Source of the DNA: Protula sp. h YS-2021
Lineage: Eukaryota > Annelida > Polychaeta > Sabellida > Serpulidae
Direction of reading: 5' to 3'
DNA: 64,000 nucleotides
Assembly (NCBI GenBank): GCA_949752745.1
Contig: OX457026.1
Location: 41,827,894 to 41,891,893 of the forward strand
Shown: one piece after another, positions 10,901 to 20,689 of the stretch
How the letters are laid out: each line of letters begins with the position of its first letter
How positions within the stretch are numbered: the first letter of the stretch is position 1
Made by a program: the position numbers and the translations under genes
The notes under the pieces: generated by a model
The model's database searches: none
Told to the model about the DNA's origin: nothing
What the model saw: the letters and a program-made list of their open reading frames with translations, nothing else

Positions 10901-13368
10901 TAAGTAATAGTAAGGAAGTACTCACGAGCATACCGCAGTCCGAAAGGTCTCCGTCTGTCGTGAACTTAGATCTCGACAGCTCACTTCCGAATGATACGGT
11001 TTTAGGTGTCCAGTGGAACGTCGATGAAGACACGCTTCAGTTCAGTATGAAGCCCAAGGAAAAACCCTTAACTCGAAGGGGTATTTTGGCCATCGTCAGT
11101 TCGCTGTTTGATCCCTGTGGGTTGGTTGCTCCAGTAACGTTGCACGCCAAACTTCTTTTGCAGAGCCTATGCAGGCAGAATTTAGGTTGGGATTACAATA
11201 TATCGGAAATCGATAAAGAAACTTGGATTGCTTGGCTAAATAAGCTTCCAAACCTCCGCAATGTTAGCATTAATCGATGCTTTAAGCCGAAAGACTTCGG
11301 TTCTCTTGCCGATGTAGAACTTCATGTCTTTTCCGATGCTTCAGAGTTAGGTTACGGGGCCTGTGCCTATCTTCGGCTCACAGACAATGATGGAAAGGTT
11401 GCTTGTGTTCTCGTTATGGGTAAGTCCAGGCTAGCGCCCATTAAACAAGTTTCTATTCCTAGACTGGAATTATCAGCCGCAGTCGTCGCTTGTCGACTTG
11501 CCGACATGATCAAATCCGAGTTGGAATTTCAGATCCAGCGTACTGTTCTTTGGACAGATTCAACTATAGTGCTTGGCTATATCCGCAACCGCTCTCGACG
11601 GTTTAAAACATTTGTCGCAAATCGGTTGAGCACAATACATGATAGCACAACACCTTCTCAGTGGCGTCATGTGCCCACTGCTCTCAATCCCGCAGATTTG
11701 GCATCGAGGGGTATCGAAGCTGACGACATGCAAAGGATCCAAATGTGGTTAGACGGACCGCGATTTTTGCGCGGAACGGAATCTAGCTGGCCAAGTGAAA
11801 ATTCTGTGAGAACGGTACTGGATGAGGACGACATTGATATTAAGAAAGAAGTAGAAGTCAACGCAATTTCCATAACTGCCGGCGTAGAAAGCCTACTTAC
11901 AAGGTATTCTAGTTGGTATCGCCTTCAGCGAGCACTTGCTTGGCTACTTCGTTTTCAAGTCTACTGTCGCCTGAAATATCTGAAACCAGGCAACGCTGTG
12001 CTACGAACAGGAGAATTGTCATTGGAAGAACTTCAACGAGCTTCTAATGAAGTTGCAGCTCTGGTCCAAGCGCAAAGCTTTCCACGAGAGCTGAAAAGAC
12101 TTCAATCATCGAAGACTGTCCTAAATGACAGCTCGCTTGCTAAGCTGGATCCTCAGCTTGACAATGGACTACTACGGGTTGGAGGGCGTCTCCAGAATTG
12201 TAATATAGATCATACTTCAAAACATCAAATCCTGTTGCCAGGCAAACACCATGTTACTGCGCTCATTGTACAAGACTACCATGAAAGAAATGGTCATGTC
12301 GGACCACGTCATGTGCTGAATCTTATTCGGGCACGCTTCTGGATAGTGAAGGGTGTTGGAGCAGTAAAAAGGATCTTGGGAAACTGCATAGAATGCAAGC
12401 GTTTCCGCCAAACACCTCTTGGGCAGCAGATGGCACCGCTACCACCCGAGCGGTTGACGCCTGATAAACCGCCATTCAGCTTTGTGGGTGTCGATTACTT
12501 TGGACCCTTATTAATCAAGGTGAAACGTAGTACCTGCAAGCGCTATGGCTGTTTGTTTACTTGCCTGACAACAAGAGCAATTCATCTGGAGATCGCTCAC
12601 AGCCTCAATACAGACTATTTTCTCGGTGCCTTAACTCGGTTCATTAGTCGACGGGGCAAGCCCGAGAAAATATTTAGTGATAACGGTAGCAACTTTACCA
12701 GTGGTGAGCGCGAACTACGTGAGGAGATCCAAAATTGGAATCAAAGCCAAATTCAACAAAATTTAGTCCAAAAGGAGATCGAGTGGCACTTCAATCCGCC
12801 CCTCGCTAGTCATATGGGAGGGGTTTGGGAAAGGATGATCCGATCCACCAGAAATATTTTGAAAGCATTGATTGGTGAACAACTGCTCACCGATGAGTCG
12901 TTGCTGACGTTTATTTCTAAAGTTGAGAAAATCCTCAATGATCGCCCACTTACTCAAGTTAGCGATGACCACAGAGACCCAACACCTCTAACTCCTAATC
13001 ATCTTTTGATGATTAGACCAAATTCTAGCCTACCAGTCGGTATCTTTATAAAAGACGACACGTACAATAAACGTTGGTGGAAGCAAGTTCAGTACATGTC
13101 AAACGTGTTCTGGAAACGATGGGTCCGAGAATATTTACCGACTCTTCAGGTTAGGGAAAAGTGGCAACGTCCACACAGAAATGTTGCTGTCGGGGATGTC
13201 GTTCTATTGATTGACGAAAAGCAACCTCGAGGACAGTGGCCCCTGGGCGTCGTACAACAGATATTCAAGGGGAGGGATCAACTGGTGCGTAGTTGTAAGG
13301 TGAGAACCAAAGTCACAACTTTGGTACGGCCTATCACGAAGCTGTGTTTGCTTGAAGCAGCTGAGTAA
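7916..13368 (+). pseudogene. BEL/Pao gag-pol copy B, broken by a gag deletion
   Basis: This is a near-identical second copy of the gag-pol gene, in the same orientation. It is 5453 bases against 5679 in copy A. The entire difference is one 226-bp deletion after 8874 that removes about 75 codons of the DUF1759-type gag region and shifts the frame. The gag frame ends at 8899 after 327 codons, and the pol part stays open to 13368 (first ATG at 8914, a 1484-codon stretch). Zinc knuckle, protease, RT, RNase H, integrase and C-terminal tail are all present, so the enzymatic part looks intact but is uncoupled from its normal start. At the two positions where copy A is unusual, copy B has the family-like residues Q and G. 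By eye about ten amino-acid replacements and about seven silent changes separate the copies. Confidence 0.93.
8873..8876 (+). other. Deletion scar in gag of copy B
   Basis: Sequence matching copy A up to its base 1872 is joined to sequence matching copy A from base 2099. The join carries a 2-bp microhomology (AT), as expected of end-joining or replication slippage. The lost 226 bases are not a multiple of three, hence the frameshift. Confidence 0.9.
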
Positions 13369-13667
13369 TACGATTTCCATATTGTACATATGTAATAGAC
13401 AACTAGAATTTAGGTTTCTGTTACTCTTAATGTACCTTAGCAGCCGAATATAATATTGATGAACCGTCGTGTCAGTTCATGGCGGCCGGTGTAAATTCGG
13501 CTTTTCCTGCTACACTTGTGGCATTTCTTCCGATTGTTAATTTATTACTGGAAGTTGTGGTCCAGCATCACTCATCATCACGCATGTTCTTATCTTTACG
13601 AAACCACATTATTTGGTTCATTCTGACCCGTAAGAATTAAAATTCTGGGAAACGCAGGGATGGGTCC
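13369..13667 (+). other. BEL/Pao 3' untranslated segment with polypurine tract, copy B
   Basis: This is 299 bases matching the segment after copy A, including the purine-rich stretch before the LTR start. No reading frame of note is present. Confidence 0.7.
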
Positions 13668-14663
13668 TGTTAATGCTCAGCATAAAACTGTACATTTTCC
13701 AAGAAATGCCATGAAACTGGTGTTCGTTCCGGTGCAAACTGTAAAAATTTTCTCGCCCATCCTGGCCACAAATATCATTTTATGAATAATTTCCTCTCAC
13801 TTCGGGCTTATAAGCGAATTTTCAGTGTATCTCTGCCTATTTGATCAGAAGTTCCATGACAGAAGAGAAATACAGAATTACTCAAAGGTTGTGATCTGGA
13901 ATAAAATTTAATGGTTAGGATTAGAACTGATTCCTGCAATATTTGGTATGTACTGTTATGTGTTACTAATCTTTTAAACTGTCAAGTAAATGTAACATTA
14001 AGACAGTGTTATTTTAACTGCGCGAACGAACTCGCGTGAGATCATTTAACGACGAGGTCAGTAACGTAATTAATGTAATTCAATTAGTGTCACAGATTAT
14101 CATTTATTGTGATCGAAGTACAGTGGAACTCTGTTGGGTCGATATCAATATGGCTCTAGGATTTCGTGTGTGTCGCGCTAGCAAAGTTACATGGTATAGC
14201 ATGCGGACATGACTTTGTCCTTGAATTGTACCATCAATCCAGAAGGCTGTCTTGGATATCGCTGCCATGGGGATCTTCTGTACATCGTGTTAAATGCTTG
14301 TTTACATTTGCCATTTGCAGAGATAAATGTCTGCTGAGTTTGGTATAAAATAGATTAAAATTATGCCCATCTATGTAGCCATTAATTGTAAAGCGCTGTT
14401 TATACAGTAGTGTCTCGTTTGGCGACCACTGATATTTATAATATCATTAGAGAGGTAGTCGTTTCGTTAACTGTAAATTTAGTTTACTAGTGTGTTTTCA
14501 TTGGTTTCTTTTAGAGAACCGTTCCGTTCCGTCTCGTCTCGTGTCGTCTACGTCTTCGTCGCCGTCGTGTCGTCGACAAGCATTTAGTGCAATGACCGTA
14601 GCACAATAAAGACGCGTGTCTCAAAAGTTGTTGTATTTTTTTTTTGGCTCCTAACCGTTAACA
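13668..14663 (+). repeat. BEL/Pao 3' LTR (996 bp)
   Basis: This third LTR is complete from TGTTAA to TTAACA, with TATAAAA at 14344-14350 and AATAAA at 14605-14610. Similarity to the LTR-internal junction ends two bases further on (GT), after which host-like sequence begins, so this is the right end of the tandem. The target-site duplication cannot be tested because the left end of the first LTR is outside the window. Confidence 0.92.
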
Positions 14664-15180
14664 GTATGACTTTAGTAAGCGAAGGGACAATAGTTCAAAA
14701 CCCTTTGGCCACATTTTATACGATTCTACAAATTATTTATTCACTAACACTCAATGTTAGTAAAATGAGACTTCAAATGCCGATGTTGTTTGGTCCCAAT
14801 CTGAACTTTGAACAACATATAAACTGGAACCAAAAACATATATCCTATCCATAGACCTAAAATAAACACTGCTTGCCGTCCACGAAAATAATGAGATTTG
14901 TTAGACGCAGTATGCATATCCAGATTCCAAAAGTACTTTAAACATTCCATTTCCCCTTAAATATGGGTACAATTAAACAGGAATACATTGGCTTCTCAAT
15001 TCCATCAAACTCATGAAGGCAATACGTCTCCAGGACCAACTCGAACAAATGCCTCCCAATAAAACTGGCTGGAGAGGATGGTCGACGTTTTATCTTGAAC
15101 ACCTGTCGACTTTATGATTGTCAATATTTTTTTATCTGCGTTTTTCTTTTTGGCTATCGACGTTTTGACAATCTCTAACC
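14664..15180. other. Right flank of the BEL/Pao tandem, nothing recognised
   Basis: This is AT-rich sequence with only short open frames on either strand. I see no domain, repeat unit or RNA here. Confidence 0.5.
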
Positions 15181-16400
15181 GTTTACGAGATGATAGTCAA
15201 CTTCCGGCTTTTGACCTTGACTGATACTGAGAAGGTCAAGGACACCCAGGTAAACCGGTGACCTTGACCTTCTCAGTCATGGTCAAGATCAAGAACCAGG
15301 AGTTGACCAACGTACCGAAAACGTTTAGAGATAAAGCAATTTTGACCTTATTTTCGATCCTTTGGGCCTAAAAGACGTTGTGCTAGAGGTATCTCGGTGA
15401 CCTTGATATCCTTGACCATTGTCGAGGTAAAAAACTGAAAGCTGACCATTATCTCGAAAACAGATAGAGATAGAGCGATTCAAAGAATTTTTGCGACCCT
15501 TTATGCCTAAGCAACATAACCACATAATAGCTATATCGGTCATGATTAAAGTGAAAAACCGGAAGCAGACCATTATCTCGAAAACAGTTAGAAATAACCC
15601 GAGTTTGAGCTCATTTCCGACTATTTGGTAATAAACAACGTGAGATAAGTAGTACCTTGTGATGTTGTAGACCTTCTTGGTTACGGTCACGGTCAAACGC
15701 AGGAAGTCGACCATTACCGCGTAAACGCTTAGAGAGAGAGTCATTTTGAGCTTATTTCGATCCTTTGCGTCTAAAAAACGTTAAATGAGCACTTCTACGG
15801 TGATCTTGACCTTCACGGTCACGGTCAAGGTCAAAAAAGGAAGTTGACCGTTATCTCGAAAACAGTTAGATACCGAGCGGTTTTGAGCTCATTTTCTATC
15901 CTTTGGTAATTAACCTTTTATAGGAAATACCTCGGTGCCATTGACCTTCTCAGTCACGATTGAGGTACAAAACCGTAAGTTGACCATTATCTTGAAAATG
16001 TTAAAAAACAGTGATTTTGATATCCTTTTTCACTCTTTTGTAATAACAACGTCACATAAGAGGCACCTTATGGCCTTGACCTTCTTGTCTGCTCAGAGAT
16101 TCTGAGATTATTTGTAACCCTTTGGGCCAACACAACGTTACATAAGAGGTATCTTCCTGGCCTTCCCCTTCTTGGTAACGGTCAAGGTCAGAGCCTATTA
16201 TCTCGAATATACTTAGAGATCGATTTTGAGCTCATTTTCGACCCGTTGGTAATAATCAACGTTACGTAAAAGGTGTCTCGGTGACCCTGACCTTCTCGTT
16301 TACGGTCAAGGTCAAAAACCGGAAACTGACTATCATCTCGAAAACAGTTAAAGATTTTGAGCTCATTATTTACCCTTTGGCCTTAAAATCGGCCAAATGG
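15181..16400. repeat. Degenerate ~135-bp tandem repeat rich in AAGGTCA motifs
   Basis: About eight or nine degenerate units follow each other. The anchor phrase ATTATCTCGAAAAC recurs near 15448, 15572, 15850, 16198 and 16332, with variants near 15310, 15713 and 15981, at mostly 124-141-bp spacing. Each unit carries TGACCTTGACC-like sequence, then a short spacer, then GGTCAAGGTCA-like sequence, followed by a GTTGACC-ATTATCTCGAAAAC block and a CCTTTGGGCC/AACGTTA block. Open frames here (for example 15325-15744 on the minus strand) are repeat translations and not genes. Related blocks lie at 19380-19600, 49380-49690, 50230-50900 and 63480-64000. Confidence 0.8.
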
Positions 16401-16679
16401 CCTATACCGCCGTCCACCCATCGACCAATGAAGATGGGGCAATCCTCTAGTATTGTGTCATTGATGGCATAGAGCATTCCCTTAAGCGTGATTCTCGAAA
16501 CATGCACCATTCAGTGTGCTCTGCAATTTTTGCTTTAAGGAACTGATTAAGAAGTGCTAAGGTGCTTCGAATTTAGTTTATTTAACTCACAGAAGGCTAA
16601 TTTATCATATTCCAAAATTTGGATAAATGTATTTTGAGTAAAGGGGCAAATTTTACCATTGTGACTTCGTCTGTAATAT

Positions 16680-17140
16680 GTTGAGTTTACACGCAGCGAT
16701 GACACTTCGAAAGTCCAAGGGAATGCGCATCTTACTCGATACTGGGTTATCATGGTCAGTCATCATGGTCTCTACCACAGAAGGCATTGCAAACGCACTA
16801 ACGGTGAGATCAAACTTCTCCAGGAAAATCGATGTCTCACTTCCATCGATCGAAGCACTGCTAAGTTCGACTCTGTCCATTCCGATCTTCCAACGACCAG
16901 ATATCACTGAAACGAACAGTATGGATGTCATCCGTTTGCAGTGATTCGGACATTACTCAGTGGAAAAGGGTCCCAAGACATTGAGGCCTCCTGTCGTCAT
17001 ATCCTTAACATCATACCCTTTCAGAACCACACATTAAAGGCTTTGAAAGTACGATGGGATCTATACCTCAGTGATCCGGTCTCCTCCAAACCAGTTGAAT
17101 GCTTGGCACCAACGACACGGGATGTAGTAAGGCTTTCAAA
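16680..17140 (+). pseudogene. YR-retroelement relic, protease-like and linker region (element a)
   Basis: This decayed coding sequence resembles the segment upstream of RT in the larger relic at 45.8-46.2 kb. Shared landmarks are GIANA, a nearby SMDVI/SMDAI phrase, and TRDVVRLS matching TWDVSKLS. It also matches the minus-strand relic near 40 kb (RHILNI...LKALKVRW against RQILNI...LRALKRRW). LLDTG at the start is reminiscent of an aspartic protease DTG, but the rest of such a domain cannot be confirmed. Stops and frame changes show it is not functional. Confidence 0.55.
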
Positions 17141-17145
17141 CCGGG

Positions 17146-17340
17146 CGATATGGCGACGATGCAACTGATTTAAACTTAAATCGACGCTAGGCGACGATGA
17201 AAATCGATCTAGTCTCATACTGTACGATATGACGACGATGTAAATGATTTCGACTTAAATCGATGCTAGCCGACGACGAAAATCGATCTAGTCGCAAATC
17301 GAACGATAAGGCGACGAATTAACTTATTTGAGTTTAAATG
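17146..17340. repeat. 79-bp tandem repeat, about 2.4 copies
   Basis: The phrase CGATA(T/A) followed by GGCGACGA/GACGACGA recurs at 17146, 17225 and 17304, exactly 79 bases apart each time. Each unit contains AAATCGACGCTAG-like and GAAAATCGATCTAGTC blocks. It starts right where the similarity of relic (a) to other YR elements ends. Confidence 0.85.
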
Positions 17341-17494
17341 GATATTTATTTTATTTATTTAAACCTGGCCTGAATGAATACTACACTCCGTCAAAACCGA
17401 TGGTTGTGACTGAATGGTGCCCTATAAATAGTTACTGATTATGTACGAGTGCACACTGATGCAAGTTCAACCCCAGTGCTCTGATTGGCTAGAA

Positions 17495-17576
17495 GTGAAA
17501 CAGTGTGAAACATTGTGAAACCAGTGTGAAACAGTTGTGAAACAATATGTGAAACACTTGTGAAACGTTGTGAAAC
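17495..17576 (+). repeat. GTGAAAC minisatellite, eight units
   Basis: GTGAAAC occurs eight times in 82 bases with 3-5-base variable linkers (period 10-12). The repeats are too short and the spacers too small for a CRISPR array, and the host is eukaryotic. Confidence 0.85.
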
Positions 17577-17599
17577 AACAGACGAATAGTCTCCAGGTA

Positions 17600-17672
17600 T
17601 AACTCACGCTCAGTCGGTAGAGCGTTGGCCTTGTAATCCTAAGATCCCTGGTTCGAAACCAGCCAGGAGTGG
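17600..17672 (+). repeat. tRNA-like sequence (tRNA pseudogene or SINE head)
   Basis: A D-arm-like GCTCAGTCGGTAGAGC at 17608-17623 and a B-box-like GGTTCGAAACC at 17650-17660 flank CTTGTAA, which would place anticodon TGT (Thr) in a seven-base loop. The T-arm pairs, but the anticodon stem has mismatches and I cannot form a proper acceptor stem from the flanks, so a functional tRNA gene is unlikely. It may be the promoter head of a tRNA-derived SINE; the tail from 17672 is unrecognised. Confidence 0.6.
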
Positions 17673-17829
17673 AAAGCGGAGGATTGGCTTTCGCACAAAT
17701 TGCCTTAGCTAAACGACTACACAACAAAATTCACCACCACAGAATTCCAAATTAGCACAAATGAGTCTTCCAGCCGTCCTTTTTAAAAATTAAACACTCT
17801 GACCTCCACATTCCCCTATACCAGAAAGT

Positions 17830-18262
17830 TCCTAGGCTTCGAAATAGGGCAAAAACGGCTCTAGTTTCTGGCATTGCTCTTCGCCATGTCGACAGCCTCT
17901 TATGTTGATCAGGGTTCGGGCTCTCCTGAAAGGTATGCTAGTGTTTCAGTACATACACGACTGGTTCTGCTTCAAGAGACAGCCCTCCAAAAAAACTATG
18001 ACACTGGTCAGGAAGGCATTACATGCGAGTCTGGTAAGACTGTAAGCCTGTCCAAATCTGACTGGTTGCCCAAACATAAAAGAGGAAAGGTGGGACTTCC
18101 ACGAGCATTTCCTACGTCACATCAGCATCAGAAAATCTCCCGAGCCATAGAGCGGAATATCTGTGGGCCAAAAAGTAAGCTTACAAACTGCCAAGACTCT
18201 TGGTGGCAACAGAGAAGACAGTCCCCCCTAGGTCGCCCCATTGAAGACCTTTTAAGGGACAG
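17830..18262 (+). pseudogene. YR-retroelement relic, reverse transcriptase fragment (element a)
   Basis: In shifting frames this encodes the palm region of a DIRS/Ngaro-type RT. A degraded counterpart of LPFGLST (reading FAMSTASYV) is followed by Y-I-H-D-W at 17950-17964, where family members have YLDDW, so the first catalytic Asp is replaced by His. The downstream phrases LVRKAL and the RISR/LPS block parallel 46.85-47.18 kb. About 600 bp that separate the protease-like and RT parts in the 45-kb relic are missing here and are replaced by the 79-bp repeat, the GTGAAAC array and the tRNA-like unit. Confidence 0.6.
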
Positions 18263-18343
18263 GTAAAGCTTGCTCCAAGTAAGGGAAGGTCTACCAAAGC
18301 AAATATGAGTGTGTCACAAACCTCCTTTACTCCCCTGCTGTCA

Positions 18344-18356
18344 CCCCCCCCCCCCC
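18344..18356. repeat. Poly-C tract (13 C)
   Basis: Uninterrupted C run next to the RT relic. Such runs are difficult for sequencing, so its exact length is uncertain. Confidence 0.8.
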
Positions 18357-18459
18357 AAGAACCATGTAGCACAGGAAGGTCAGGGAGATGACTGATAACA
18401 CACGAAAGAGTGAATAAATTGCACTTGGTTTGGGGGTTGGGTTGCAGATAAGAGGTGTA

Positions 18460-18662
18460 GAGAGTAAGGAAGGACATGGGGACGGTGGAGAGTGGACTAG
18501 AGGAGTGGAGGAACGACGAGGAAGGGCAGGTAGGGCATGGGAGAGCCGGCAGCGAGGGGATGCAAAGAGTTCAGGGAAGGAAAAGAACCGAGGAAGAGTA
18601 ATGCAGTAGAGAAGAGACGAGCAGAGAGGCCCGGGGAGAGAACGTGAGAAGAGAAGGGATGT
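18460..18662 (+). repeat. Purine-rich strand-asymmetric tract
   Basis: About 200 bases composed overwhelmingly of A and G on the plus strand (GGAGG, GAGAAG and similar words) with no fixed period. It could adopt triplex or other non-B structure; no gene is visible. Confidence 0.6.
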
Positions 18663-19380
18663 AATATTGTTACTTGCTGTTTCTTTTTAAAAGGTTTTTT
18701 TTAAATCAACAACTTAAAAAAATATCTCGGGGTCATTCTGAGAAGTTAATATGAAAACCATTTTCACCTTCTAACCTATAATAATCTGAATAACCAAAAT
18801 AATCTTACAGAGGTGGTATATTCGTCTTCTCCCATGAGTAATAATACAGCTTGCATTGTTGGGTGTACTCCTTTCGGTGGTGTGCTGTATGCGCTCACCT
18901 CTGTCATCACTGCACGATTCAGTTCTAAACAGCAGAGCATAATTGAAAAGGATGCAAACGATATGTTTAAGAAAATATAGATCCTTATAATCTGATGATA
19001 CAGACTAGACAGTCAGGTGAGAAGGGGAGTAGATTAACACGCCATTCCCTTTATGCGCAAGCGGAGACCAAACACACCCAGGAGGCAGTGTACAGATAGC
19101 TGGGAGAAATGGGACTCCGAACTGTAGCAAATGAGCCTGTCATTCTGAACAGTGCGAAAAAGCAAGTGAAGTATAAAGTTACTCTGGGAACTTTAGTGAA
19201 GACAATGAAGACAATTAGGTTCCGCTCCACTTAATCTGCCAAGACAAAATAACGCTGAGTGTTTTACCACCCCTTCTTCTCGTAAACAAAACTAAACTAG
19301 CACGATCGTAAACCAGACCAAACCAGAGTAGCGAAATTACACTTTGGGGCGCAGCAAAATACGATATTCTTAATTCTTGA
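18663..19380. other. No recognisable feature
   Basis: Mixed-composition sequence with only short open frames. I see no family similarity. Confidence 0.4.
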
Positions 19381-19600
19381 GTTCAGAATTGGTGACTTTG
19401 ATCTCCCCATTCATAATGACCGAGGTACCTCTTACATACCTGTGTTATACAGAAAGGTCGAAAATAAACTCATAATTGCTCCATTTATAATCGTTTTCGA
19501 GATAACGGTCAACTTTTTAGGCCAAAGGGTACAAAATAAGCTCAAAATTGCCAATCTCTAACGTTTTCTTGCTGGGAATTTGCAGCACCGGATAAGTTAA
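19381..19600 (-). repeat. AAGGTCA-type repeat block, inverted
   Basis: Contains GTTTTCGAGATAACGGTCAAC, the reverse complement of the GTTGACC-TTATCTCGAAAAC block at 15.2-16.4 kb, together with GGCCAAAGGGTACAAAATAAGCTC. It is about one and a half units in the opposite orientation. Confidence 0.7.
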
Positions 19601-19853
19601 TCGAATTCTAAGCATTTCGCAGTATTGGCTTTTGATAAGCGACCTTTCTCGGCTTAAATACTTTTCCTATAAACCTAAATATTTTTCGCATGCGTTAATG
19701 GCTTAAGTCATAAGTTAAAAGGAAAAGACTTATTAGTCACACAACAGAAAGACTTTGCCTTTTGACCAAAGATCAGACATTTTTCAGTATTACCAAACTC
19801 AAGGAAGTTGTGCTTATACAAAACTTTTGCAAATACAATGTAATTTATCACAC

Positions 19854-20057
19854 CGTGAGATGTGTTTCTTCTTTTCTCGACATCACTGAGAAACCTATTG
19901 GCCTTCTGAAGATCCATCTGTAGCTGCGCCTTGAAGCTCTTTCTCTCCTCATAACGTTTACCCATCCTCACTTGTAAATCTCGGTCTTTTTCTTTTACTT
20001 CTTCCAAGATTGACCTTATCATGGAAGGATCTCCTTGTGTGACCGCTCTCTTCAAGG
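19854..20057 (-). CDS. Internal exon of an unidentified helical protein gene (downstream exon)
   Basis: This minus-strand exon of 204 bases (68 codons) lies inside a longer open frame. It is preceded by a pyrimidine/T-rich stretch ending TTTATAG (acceptor) and followed by GTGTGA (donor). It starts with two bases that complete a codon and ends after one base of a codon (phase 1 at both ends), matching the phase of the exon at 27160-27330. The encoded stretch is highly charged and predicted helical (for example SILEEVKEKDRDLQ and LQKANRFLSDVEKRR), with no signal peptide or membrane segment. I do not recognise the family. Flanking exons on either side of this pair are not found in the window. 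Confidence 0.65.
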
Positions 20058-20470
20058 CTATAAAGATATAAAATAAATGTGCTGCATATGATGGCACTGG
20101 TATGTCTATGACTACTGTCTCGGATATTATTACATTCTTCGTGGTTTTCCAGAAATATACCACCTAACTTCGACAGGACAAATATATTTATTCACTTAAG
20201 GATGTTTTAACTGCATACGGAGTCAGATAACTGTACAATTAACTTCTGTGAGTAGGGTGATAATCACGGGGACGTTTTGTCCTCGCCCCTACCAGCACTG
20301 CGAACCTTTCCTGTGCAATGTTGTGGCGGATGAATATTATTAGATAGGGAAGAGGCTGGCCGAAACTCATACTTTTCTCATACAGAGACTTAAACAGGTC
20401 TGAGTAACTACACCTGTTTAAATCTTCTGTTTGCACAAGCTAAAGCCAGGTTTAGCTTAAAGCAACCAGG

Positions 20471-20652
20471 ATGGATCAACTCGATGCTTTGAAAAGTATC
20501 ATCCTATCTTTTCTGTGCCCGTAACACAGTTGAATTTCTAATGAAATTTAGAATTAATTTAACTGGAGTAAGAAGTTTTTATTGTTAGCTCCAAGTATAT
20601 CATAGATAACCCAATGTTTACTCGTACTGGGATTAGATGTTCACTTTTCATC
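20471..20652 (-). repeat. Dispersed repeat R, copy 1 (inverted), YR-element terminal candidate
   Basis: The reverse complement matches 23607-23761 and 25826-26016. Shared words include GATGAAAAGTGAACAT, CCAGTACGAGTAAA, TTCATTAGAAATT and ATAGGATGATA. It lies just before the start of YR relic (b), in opposite orientation to copy 2 at the other end of that relic, as expected of inverted terminal repeats of DIRS-type elements. Confidence 0.7.
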
Positions 20653-20689
20653 TTTTTATACTGTCATCCTGTGAAGAAGACGCAGTTGG

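Noticed and set aside
8914..13368. Pol part of copy B as an independent gene starting at ATG 8914
   Set aside because: That ATG is an internal codon of the family's polyprotein. No promoter or initiation context supports a separate start, so it is described as part of a broken gene.
15325..15744. 139-codon minus-strand open frame with hydrophobic stretches
   Set aside because: It lies entirely in the ~135-bp tandem repeat and its sequence is repeat translation.
17495..17576. GTGAAAC array as a CRISPR-like repeat
   Set aside because: Repeats of 7 bases with 3-5-base linkers, eukaryotic context and no cas genes; it is a minisatellite.
17600..17672. Functional tRNA-Thr gene
   Set aside because: Anticodon stem mismatches and no matching acceptor stem. 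The D- and T-arm signals alone fit a pseudogene or SINE head.
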